The notes below the pieces were generated by a model. It saw nothing but the letters and a program-made list of their open reading frames with translations. It made no database searches and had not been told where the DNA came from. A program made the position numbers and the translations under genes. From contig NZ_CP034660.1 of assembly GCF_003971255.1 (NCBI RefSeq), positions 248,001 through 312,000 on the forward strand: 64,000 nt of DNA, given 5' to 3'. This DNA comes from Colwellia sp. Arc7-635 (GTDB taxonomy: Bacteria > Pseudomonadota > Gammaproteobacteria > Enterobacterales > Alteromonadaceae). Below, one piece after another: positions 56,555 to 64,000 of the stretch (positions are counted from its first letter, which is position 1; every line of letters starts with the position of its first letter).

Positions 56555-56938
56555 ATGAATGCAAGTACTGAAACTGAACCTAGTGGTTCATTTGATTTTT
56601 TAAAGTGGAGCGTTATCGTTTTACTTTTAGCTGGCGCTGTTGTCGGTAATTATGTTTTTGCTGAGCAATCAATTTTAGTACGTGCCTTAGCAGTTGTTGC
56701 TGCTATTGTTGTTGCTGGCCTAGTTGCTATGCAAACAGTTAAAGGCCGTACTGCTGTAGCATTTGCTAAAGAATCGCGTACTGAAGTACGTAAAGTTGTT
56801 TGGCCAACGCGTCAAGAAGCGGTACAAACAACCGGTATTGTTTTGGTGGCAACATTAATTATGTCTTTACTACTTTGGGGTTTAGATTCAGTTCTATTCT
56901 GGGTAGTAGGATTAATTACTGGATTAAAAGTAGGTTAA
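56555..56938 (+). CDS. secE: Protein translocase subunit SecE
   Basis: 127 residues, the long three-helix SecE of gammaproteobacteria. Two N-terminal membrane helices precede the conserved amphipathic hinge (ESRTEVRKVVWPTRQEAVQT) and the last helix. It clamps SecY in the inner membrane. nusG follows nine bases after its stop. Confidence 0.96.
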   Translation: MNASTETEPSGSFDFLKWSVIVLLLAGAVVGNYVFAEQSILVRALAVVAAIVVAGLVAMQTVKGRTAVAFAKESRTEVRKVVWPTRQEAVQTTGIVLVATLIMSLLLWGLDSVLFWVVGLITGLKVG

Positions 56939-56947
56939 GGTACCGTC

Positions 56948-57526
56948 ATGACTGAAGAAATTACAATTACAGATACGCCTGAAAAAAATAACAACCCTAA
57001 ATTACGTTGGTATGTAGTACAAGCGTTTTCTGGTTATGAAGGTCGTGTACAAAAAACATTGCTTGAACATATTGGCATTCATGGTTTAGAAGAAAAATTC
57101 GGTGAGATTTTAGTTCCTACTGAAGAAGTCATTGAAATGCGTGCTGGACAAAAACGTAAAAGTTCACGTAAATTTTTCCCTGGCTACGTTTTAGTTCATA
57201 TGGAATTAGACGATGAATCATGGCATTTAGTTAAAAGTGTGCCACGTGTTCTAGGTTTTATAGGTGGTACTAAAGAAAGACCAGCACCTATTTCTCAAAA
57301 AGAAGCGGATAGAATCTTACAACGTCTTGAAGATACTGATAAGCCTAAGCCTAAAACATTGTTTGAGCCAGGCGAAGTGGTACGTGTTATCGATGGCCCA
57401 TTTGCTGACTTTAATGGTGTTGTTGAAGAACTTGATTACGAGAAAAACCGTATTAAAGTATCTGTACTTATATTTGGTCGTTCTACACCGGTTGATTTGG
57501 AATTTGGTCAAGTCGAAAAAGGTTAG
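56948..57526 (+). CDS. nusG: Transcription antitermination factor NusG
   Basis: 192 residues. An N-terminal extension of about 17 residues precedes the NGN domain ([34 protein letters not shown]). The KOW domain follows ([36 protein letters not shown]). It binds RNA polymerase and couples to Rho or the ribosomal protein S10. A terminator follows within 15 bases, so secE-nusG ends before rplK. Confidence 0.97.
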   Translation: MTEEITITDTPEKNNNPKLRWYVVQAFSGYEGRVQKTLLEHIGIHGLEEKFGEILVPTEEVIEMRAGQKRKSSRKFFPGYVLVHMELDDESWHLVKSVPRVLGFIGGTKERPAPISQKEADRILQRLEDTDKPKPKTLFEPGEVVRVIDGPFADFNGVVEELDYEKNRIKVSVLIFGRSTPVDLEFGQVEKG

Positions 57527-57541
57527 TTCTTACTAAATAAT

Positions 57542-57571
57542 AAAAACCAGAGTATCGACTCTGGTTTTTTT
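57542..57571 (+). terminator. Intrinsic terminator after nusG
   Basis: AAAAACCAGAGT and ACTCTGGTTTTT pair around ATCG and run into seven Ts. Confidence 0.93.
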
Positions 57572-57729
57572 ATGTCTAGAATTTGAGGTCCGTGAATATC
57601 TACTTTTTAGATACAAATAGGGTTTTTCTAACATTAGGGGTTAAGTCCTTGTGTTTTATTGAACTTTATTCTGATCCACCATGTTATTTTTTAGTATGTT
57701 CTTTTTTTAAACAAATGTAGTATCTTATC

Positions 57730-57759
57730 TTGCACTTCCTCCCTCTAATAATATATAAT
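57730..57759 (+). promoter_or_regulatory. Sigma70-type promoter for the rplK operon
   Basis: TTGCAC (57730-57735), an 18-base spacer and TATAAT (57754-57759) are followed by the GC-rich discriminator CCGCTGCCG. It lies about 100 bases before rplK, leaving a leader that could hold the L1-binding target. The remaining bases of 57572-57860 show no gene. Confidence 0.75.
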
Positions 57760-57860
57760 CCGCTGCCGAATTTATCTGATAAAGATAAAAGTCGATTTTT
57801 GTTAACGGGGAGCTGCTTTTTATAGGCAGCGTTAGAACCCAAATTAAAGGTATTAAAACC

Positions 57861-58289
57861 ATGGCTAAAAAAGTCACAGCTTTAATCAAGCTACAAGTTG
57901 CTGCTGGCGCAGCAAACCCGTCACCGCCAGTTGGTCCTGCACTAGGTCAACACGGTGTAAACATCATGGAATTCTGTAAAGCGTTTAACGCGAAAACAGA
58001 TTCTTTGGAAAAAGGCGCTCCAGTTCCAGTAGTAATTACTGTATATGCTGATCGTTCTTTTACATTTGAAACAAAAACTCCACCTGCTGCTTATTTACTT
58101 CTAAAAGCTGCTGGTGTTAAGAGCGGTTCAGGTCGTCCTAACACTGAAAAAGTTGGTACTGTAACTACAGCACAACTTGAAGAAATCGTTAAGACTAAAG
58201 AAGCTGATCTTACTGCTGGTTCTATGGAAGCTGCAGTGCGTACCATTGCGGGCTCTGCTCGTTCAATGGGTTTAGTGGTAGAGGACTAA
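57861..58289 (+). CDS. rplK: Ribosomal protein L11
   Basis: 142 residues. The N-terminal domain starts [20 protein letters not shown] followed by [19 protein letters not shown]. The rRNA-binding C-terminal domain ends [15 protein letters not shown]. It forms the GTPase-associated centre and is needed for RelA activation. rplA starts three bases after the stop. Confidence 0.98.
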   Translation: MAKKVTALIKLQVAAGAANPSPPVGPALGQHGVNIMEFCKAFNAKTDSLEKGAPVPVVITVYADRSFTFETKTPPAAYLLLKAAGVKSGSGRPNTEKVGTVTTAQLEEIVKTKEADLTAGSMEAAVRTIAGSARSMGLVVED

Positions 58290-58291
58290 TC

Positions 58292-58987
58292 ATGACTAAA
58301 TTATCAAAACGCGCTCGTCTTATCCGTGAAAAAGTAGACGTATTAAAAGAATATGACATCAGCGAAGCAATTTCTTTACTTAAAGAACTAGCTACTGCTA
58401 ACTTTCGTGAAAGTGTAGATGTTGCTGTAAACCTTGGCATTGATGCTCGTAAATCAGATCAAAACGTACGTGGCGCAACTGTGCTTCCAAACGGTACTGG
58501 TCGTGATGTTCGTGTTGCTGTATTTACACAAGGCGTTAACGCAGACAAAGCTAAAGAAGCTGGTGCTGACATCGTAGGTATGGAAGATTTAGCAGAACAA
58601 GTTAAAGCCGGTAATATGGACTTTGACGTTGTAATCGCTACTCCAGACGCTATGCGTGTTGTTGGTCAATTAGGTCAGATTTTAGGCCCACGTGGTTTAA
58701 TGCCTAACCCTAAAGTTGGCACAGTGACTCCTGATGTTGTTACTGCTATCAACAACGCAAAAGCGGGTCAAATCCGCTACCGCAATGACAAAAACGGTAT
58801 CATCCATACTACTATTGGTAAGGCTGATTTCGAAGATGCTAAATTGCAAGAAAACCTTGAGTCATTATTGGAAGCGCTTAAAAAAGCAAAACCAGCTAAT
58901 GCTAAAGGCCAGTACATTAAGAAAGTTTCTGTTTCAACTACTATGGGTGCCGGCGTTGTCGTCAACCAAGCTAGTTTAACTCAGTAA
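58292..58987 (+). CDS. rplA: Ribosomal protein L1
   Basis: 231 residues. The two-domain L1 protein has conserved [49 protein letters not shown] and the C-terminal [14 protein letters not shown]. It builds the L1 stalk and in E. coli represses its own operon by binding the rplK leader. Confidence 0.98.
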   Translation: MTKLSKRARLIREKVDVLKEYDISEAISLLKELATANFRESVDVAVNLGIDARKSDQNVRGATVLPNGTGRDVRVAVFTQGVNADKAKEAGADIVGMEDLAEQVKAGNMDFDVVIATPDAMRVVGQLGQILGPRGLMPNPKVGTVTPDVVTAINNAKAGQIRYRNDKNGIIHTTIGKADFEDAKLQENLESLLEALKKAKPANAKGQYIKKVSVSTTMGAGVVVNQASLTQ

Positions 58988-58993
58988 TTTTCT

Positions 58994-59055
58994 GTAAAGT
59001 GCCAATTATTGACACTTTACAAGGGCGAAATTGTAGACTATAATTTCGCCCCTTA
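58994..59055 (+). terminator. Two hairpins after rplA, the second terminator-like
   Basis: GTAAAGTG (58994-59001) pairs with CACTTTAC (59013-59020). Then GGGCGAAATT (59023-59032) pairs with AATTTCGCCC (59042-59051), followed by CTTAAATTTT. The T tract is imperfect, so partial termination or an mRNA processing site between rplKA and rplJL is likely. Confidence 0.6.
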
Positions 59056-59094
59056 AATTTTGGTAGGTGTTGTCCATCCATTAGCATTTATTTG

Positions 59095-59287
59095 CTAAAG
59101 ACAACCCCGTCAAAGACCGTAGGAGCTGATACGATTCTTCGTTGAAAGCTTAATTTTTCCTACGTAGATGGTGATTACCCAGTATTTCCTAATTCTGGTC
59201 CTCGCCGTAACGGCCTAAACGAATAGTAATTTGTTTAGGGATAGTAAATACCGGTTTTTTATTGCCGGTGAACCAGGAGTAAAGCCA
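59095..59287 (+). promoter_or_regulatory. L10 leader (autoregulatory mRNA structure) before rplJ
   Basis: This 190-base untranslated stretch contains AAGACCGTAGGAG and, further on, TCCTACGTAGATGGTGA and CGCCGTAACGGCC. These blocks occur in the same order in the E. coli rplJ leader, where L10-(L7/L12) binds to repress translation. AGGAG lies at the end, before the rplJ ATG. Confidence 0.75.
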
Positions 59288-59782
59288 ATGGCTATCAATC
59301 TTGATGACAAAAAAGCAATTGTTGCTGAAGTTCAAGAAGCTGCCAATGGCGCTCAATCAGCTGTAGTCGCGGATTCACGCGGTGTTTCAGTTGAAGCAAT
59401 TACTGTATTACGTAAGCAAGCACGTGAAAACGGCGTATGGATGAAAGTTATCCGTAACACGTTAGCACGTCGTGCATTACAAGGTACTAACTTTGAATGT
59501 GTTACTGACACATTAGTTGGTCCATCATTGATTGCATTTTCAAACGAGCATCCAGGTGCAGCAGCACGTTTATTCACAGATTTCGCTAAAGCTAACGAAA
59601 ACTTTGAATTAAAAGCAGCAGCATTTGAAGGAAATTCAGTAGACGTAAATATGTTAGCTAAGCTACCTACTTACGACGAAGCAATTTCACGTTTGATGAG
59701 CGCTATGAAAGAAGCATCTGCAGGCAAACTTGTCCGCACGATTGCTGCAGTACGCGATCAGAAAGAACAAGAAGCTGCATAA
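59288..59782 (+). CDS. rplJ: Ribosomal protein L10
   Basis: 164 residues from ATG 59288, which begins [19 protein letters not shown] as in other L10 proteins. The frame is open 57 bases further upstream through the leader but is not homologous there. L10 anchors L7/L12 dimers on the ribosome. AGGAG is placed eight bases upstream. rplL follows after 114 bases. Confidence 0.97.
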   Translation: MAINLDDKKAIVAEVQEAANGAQSAVVADSRGVSVEAITVLRKQARENGVWMKVIRNTLARRALQGTNFECVTDTLVGPSLIAFSNEHPGAAARLFTDFAKANENFELKAAAFEGNSVDVNMLAKLPTYDEAISRLMSAMKEASAGKLVRTIAAVRDQKEQEAA

Positions 59783-59896
59783 TAATTGTTTACCTCTGCT
59801 ATTACTTAAATATACGCAGAACACAATTAGCACTTTTTGTATTTATAGTTATTTCAAACAGCCAAAGGCTGTTTATTAAAAAACAGGAAATTTAAA

Positions 59897-60259
59897 ATGT
59901 CTATTTCTAAAGACGATATCCTAAACGCAGTTGCTGAAATGTCAGTAATGGACGTTGTTGCACTAATTGAAGCAATGGAAGAAAAATTTGGCGTATCTGC
60001 ATCAGCTGCTGTTGCCGCTGCTGGACCTGCTGAAGCTGCTGAAGAGCAAACTGAATTTGACGTAGTTATGACTAGCTTCGGTGAGAAGAAAGTTGCAGTA
60101 ATCAAAGCAGTTCGTGGCGCTACAGGTCTTGGCTTGAAAGAAGCTAAAGACTTAGTTGAATCAGCTCCTAAAGCGATCAAAGAAGGCGTTGATAAAGCTG
60201 AAGCTGAAGAGCTTAAGAAAACTCTTGAAGAAGCAGGTGCTTCTGTTGAGATCAAATAG
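59897..60259 (+). CDS. rplL: Ribosomal protein L7/L12
   Basis: 120 residues. The N-terminal dimerisation helix pair ([20 protein letters not shown]) is joined by an Ala-rich hinge to the C-terminal factor-binding domain ([20 protein letters not shown]). It recruits translation factors as the flexible stalk. AGGA lies upstream of the ATG. Confidence 0.98.
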   Translation: MSISKDDILNAVAEMSVMDVVALIEAMEEKFGVSASAAVAAAGPAEAAEEQTEFDVVMTSFGEKKVAVIKAVRGATGLGLKEAKDLVESAPKAIKEGVDKAEAEELKKTLEEAGASVEIK

Positions 60260-60297
60260 TCTGTTATTAAACAGATTGTTTGCCTGAAAAGGCAATG

Positions 60298-60327
60298 GCT
60301 GGTGATTTAAACGTCACCGGCCTTTTT
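60298..60327 (+). terminator. Attenuator between rplL and rpoB
   Basis: GCTGGTGA (60298-60305) pairs with TCACCGGC (60314-60321) and is followed by CTTTTT. An attenuator here, letting only part of transcription into rpoBC, is known in E. coli. Confidence 0.75.
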
Positions 60328-60414
60328 GCGCTAAAGAAAGTGGTTTTTTTTTAAACCAAAACAGTGCATTATTTGATACTTGATGTAGAAAGTATCACTG
60401 CAATATCCTGTCTG

Positions 60415-60485
60415 ATACCAATTGGATTAGATAATAGTTGATCTCTCACGAGTGATTTATTCAATTATTTAAGTCCAATTGGTAT
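60415..60485. repeat. 71-base palindrome-ended element between rplL and rpoB
   Basis: Both ends carry ATACCAATTGGA as a perfect 12-base inverted repeat, and imperfect matching extends to about 20 bases (ATTAGATAAT against CTTAAATAAT). The middle contains the palindromic CTCACGAGTGA. It fits a small MITE or REP-like repeat, with size and end structure typical of mobile palindromic units. It lies in the rpoB leader, after the attenuator. Confidence 0.65.
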
Positions 60486-60527
60486 TTTAAGGCAGATTCG
60501 GCCATAACCAGCAAGCTGAGGAACCCC

Positions 60528-63500
60528 ATGGTTTACTCTTACTCTGAAAAGAAACGTATTCGTAAGGACTTTGGTAAAAGTGTACAAGTAATGGATTATC
60601 CATTCTTGTTATCAATCCAACTCGAATCTTTCCGTAAGTTTATTGATATTGATCCAACAGGTGAAACAGGCCCTAGAGGCTGCGTTTCGTTCTATTTTTC
60701 CAATTAAAGCCTATTCTGGTAGCTCAGAATTACAATATGTAAGCTATCGTTTGGGCGAGCCGTTATTTGACGTGAAAGAATGTCAAATACGCGGTATCAC
60801 CTACTCTGCGCCATTACGCGTTAAATTACGTTTAGTAGTTTATGATAAAGAAGCAGCGGCAGGCACAGTAAAAGATATCAAAGAACAAGAAGTATACATG
60901 GGTGAAATACCATTAATGACTGACAACGGTACATTTGTCATCAATGGTACAGAGCGTGTTATTGTTTCTCAATTACACCGTTCTCCAGGTGTGTTTTTCG
61001 ATCACGATAAAGGTAAAACACATTCATCAGGTAAAGTTTTATATAACGCTCGCGTTATTCCTTACCGTGGTTCATGGTTAGATTTCGAATTTGATCCTAA
61101 AGATAATTTATTTGTTCGTATTGACCGTCGTCGTAAATTACCGGCTTCGATCATCTTGCGTGCTTTAGAGTACTCAACAGAAGAAATCTTGGATATCTTC
61201 TACGATACAACAAACTTTTCAATTAAAGGCGATAAGCTAGTAATGGATTTAATTCCAGAACGCTTACGTGGTGAAACGGCAACTTTCGACATAAAACTAC
61301 CAAATGGTGATGTTTTAGTTGAGCAAGGTCGTCGTATTACAGCACGTCATATTCGCTCTTTAGAAAAAGCTAAGTTTGAAACATTAGACGTACCTGCAGA
61401 ATATATCGTAGGTAAAGTACTGTCTAAAGCTTATATCGACAAATCTACTGGCGAAGTAATCGCTGAAGCGAACGCTGAAATTACGCTAGAAATGCTAGCT
61501 GAATTAAGCCAAGCTGGTCATAAAGTACTTTCTACTTTATATATGAACGAGTTCGATGTTGGTTCATATATGTCAGATACTTTACGTGTTGATAACTCTA
61601 CAAACCGCTTAGAAGCGTTAGTAGAAATTTATCGCATGATGCGTCCAGGCGAGCCGCCAACGAAAGACGCAGCTGACACACTATTTAACAACTTGTTTTT
61701 TGCATTAGAACGCTATGACTTATCAACGGTAGGTCGTATGAAGTTCAACCGTCGTGTTGGTAATGCAGATGACATCGGTAATGGTGTGTTATCTAAAGAA
61801 GATATTATTTCAGTGATGAAAACTTTAATCGGCATTCGTGACGGTAAAGGTGAAGTTGATGATATCGATCATTTAGGTAACCGTCGTATCCGTTCTGTTG
61901 GTGAAATGGCAGAAAACCAATTCCGTGTTGGTTTAGTTCGTGTTGAACGTGCTGTTCGTGAACGTTTAAGTCTTGGTGACTTAGATGCGATCATGCCACA
62001 AGACTTAATTAACGCTAAGCCGATTTCTGCTGCCGTTAAAGAATTCTTTGGTTCATCACAATTGTCACAATTTATGGATCAGAACAACCCGTTATCAGAA
62101 GTAACGCATAAGCGTCGTATTTCTGCTCTTGGGCCGGGTGGTTTAACCCGTGAACGTGCTGGTTTCGAAGTACGTGATGTTCATCCAACGCATTATGGTC
62201 GTGTTTGTCCAATTGAAACACCGGAAGGTCCAAACATTGGTTTGATCAACTCGTTATCGTGTTATGCACGTACTAACGATTTCGGTTTCTTGGAAACACC
62301 TTACCGTAAAATTGTTGATGGCTTAGTAACTGACGATATCGATTACCTTTCTGCGATTGAAGAAGGTAATTTCGTTATTGCACAGACAACAGCTGAAGTT
62401 GATGCTGATGGCAAATTAGTGCCAGGTCTTGTTGCTTGTCGTCATAAAAACGAATTTACGTTGATGTCTGCTGAACAAGTTCAGTATATGGATGTATCTC
62501 CACAACAAATCGTATCTGTAGCGGCGTCATTGATTCCGTTCCTAGAACACGATGATGCTAACCGTGCCTTGATGGGCTCGAACATGCAACGACAAGCTGT
62601 ACCTACACTAAGAGTGGATAAGCCACTTGTTGGTACAGGTATGGAAAAAATTGTTGCTGTTGATTCTGGTGTTACTGTTGTTGCTAAACGTGGTGGTGTT
62701 GTTGATTACGTTGATGCGTCACGTATCGTAGTTAAAGTTAACGAAAATGAAATGGTAGCTGGTGAAGCTGGTATTGATATTTATAACTTAACTAAATACA
62801 CACGTTCAAACCAAAATACTTGTATTAACCAACGTCCATTGTGTCGTATGGCTGAACCTGTAGTTCGTGGTGATGTATTAGCTGATGGTCCATCAACTGA
62901 TATGGGTGAATTGGCTCTTGGTCAAAACATGCGTATTGCGTTCATGCCTTGGAATGGTTACAACTTCGAAGATTCAATGTTGTTATCAGAGCGTGTTGCT
63001 ACTGAAGATCGTTTTACAACGATTCATATTCAAGAGTTAACCTGTATCGCTCGTGATACTAAACTTGGTAGCGAAGAAATTACTGCTGATATTCCTAATG
63101 TTGGTGAGTCTGCGTTATCTAAATTAGATGAAGCAGGTGTTGTTTACATTGGTGCTGAAGTTAATGGTGGCGACATCTTAGTGGGTAAAGTTACTCCTAA
63201 AGGTGAAACACAATTAACGCCAGAAGAAAAACTTTTACGAGCTATCTTTGGTGAAAAAGCAGCTGATGTTAAAGACAGCTCTTTACGTGTGCCTAACTCA
63301 GTGTCTGGTACCATCATTGACGTTCAAATCTTCACCCGTGACGGTGTAGAGAAAGATGCTCGTGCTGTTGAAATCGAAGAAATGCAACTTAAACAAGTTA
63401 AGAAAGACTTGGGTGATGAGTTTAGCATTTTAGAAGATGGCATTTATGCTCGTGCGAAAAAATTATTGTTAGCATCTGGTTTGAATGAATCTGATCTTAA

Positions 63501-64000
63501 CAGCATGTCACGTGACAAATGGTTAGTTCAAAACTTGGCTGATGAAGGTCAACAGTCAGAACTTGAACAAATCGCTGAACAATATGATGCAATTAAAGCT
63601 GACTTCGATAAGAAATATGAAGTTAAGCGTCGCAAGATCACTCAAGGTGCTGACTTAGCACCAGGTGTGTTAAAAATCATTAAAGTTTATTTAGCGGTTA
63701 AGCGTCGTATCCAGCCAGGTGATAAAATGGCCGGTCGTCATGGTAACAAGGGTGTTATTTCAAACGTAGTACCTGTTGAAGATATGCCATACGATGAGCA
63801 CGGTGTACCAGTTGATGTTGTACTTAACCCATTGGGTGTACCATCACGTATGAACATCGGTCAGATCCTAGAAACGCATTTAGGTATGGCTGCACGTGGT
63901 ATCGGTGAGAAAATTAACCGTATGTTGGAAGCTCAACAAGAAATACACAAATTACGTGGTTTCTTGAAAGAAGTTTACGACTTAGGTGAATCTCGTCAAG
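60528..64000 (+). CDS. rpoB: RNA polymerase beta subunit, 3' end outside window; one-base frameshift near 60672
   Basis: ATG 60528 has GAGGA upstream and starts [20 protein letters not shown], as in E. coli RpoB. After residue 48 (DPTGETG) the frame breaks: GGCCCTAGAG contains one C too many (60671-60673). The original frame stops at 60705. Removing one C gives [20 protein letters not shown] and an open frame to base 64000, covering about 1157 of roughly 1342 residues. Conserved blocks include [20 protein letters not shown], the rifampicin region [40 protein letters not shown] and [10 protein letters not shown]. rpoB is essential and otherwise intact, so an insertion error in the sequence is the likeliest cause. 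rpoC should follow. Confidence 0.95.

Noticed and set aside
60660..60707. Programmed ribosomal frameshifting in rpoB
   Set aside because: There is no stop codon at the shift point, no known slippery heptamer and no stimulatory structure noticed. Programmed shifting in rpoB is not known. A base insertion error is simpler.

Overview
The window reads as chromosomal DNA from a low-GC marine gammaproteobacterium of the order Alteromonadales, most like Colwellia or Thalassotalea. This is inferred from gene order (mrcA/pilMNOPQ/aroKB/damX/dam; argE divergent from argCBFGH(A)-argA; murB-birA-coaX-tRNAs-tufB-secE-nusG-rplKAJL-rpoB), from protein character and from AT-rich codon use. No database search was possible. 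I saw no rRNA operon, CRISPR array, prophage or transposase gene.

Layout. 1-0.5 kb: C-terminal end of an MltA/3D-domain protein. 0.65-11.9 kb: surface-glycan locus. A leftward arm (PglF-, PglE-, PglD- and PglC-like) looks able to make a diacetamido-trideoxyhexose such as UDP-diNAc-bacillosamine and load it on undecaprenyl phosphate. A rightward arm holds an acetyltransferase, two GT4 glycosyltransferases, a Wzy-type polymerase or ligase, a Wzx flippase and a third, frameshifted GT4. 12-19.8 kb: FecA-like TonB receptor with a possible Fur box, MscS channel, TlpA-like thioredoxin, an inverted-repeat element, two small uncharacterised proteins, and OmpR/EnvZ. 19.8-33.4 kb: pckA, mrcA (PBP1a), pilMNOPQ, aroK, aroB, damX, dam. 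33.4-35.4 kb: a DUF2970 protein and an unrecognised 482-residue protein. 35.5-44.4 kb: a complete arginine biosynthesis cluster with two acetylglutamate synthase modules, one fused to ArgH. 45.1-49.0 kb: exopolysaccharide export set (outer-membrane barrel, short OPX protein, Wzc-like kinase). 49.1-64 kb: murB-birA-coaX, the tRNA(Thr-Tyr-Gly-Thr)-tuf unit, a K+/H+ antiporter, tRNA-Trp-secE-nusG, rplKAJL and the first 86% or so of rpoB.

How it fits together. The glycan locus supplies lipid-linked repeat units, flippase and polymerase. The separate barrel/OPX/Wzc set about 33 kb away could export a polymer from this or another locus. The right end is the conserved translation/transcription block. 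Its expected control elements are visible: GC-rich discriminators after strong sigma70-like promoters, an L10 leader, and an attenuator between rplL and rpoB.

Most notable: single-base frameshifts in rpoB (one extra C) and in the PglA-like glycosyltransferase (one missing G), which suggest indel errors in the assembly; a decayed duplicate of the tuf 3' end with its terminator; two different inverted-repeat (MITE-like) elements; the double acetylglutamate synthase arrangement; and an unrecognised 482-residue protein with a degenerate HD-like motif. I did not find a clearly new multi-gene system. Most of the window is core genome.
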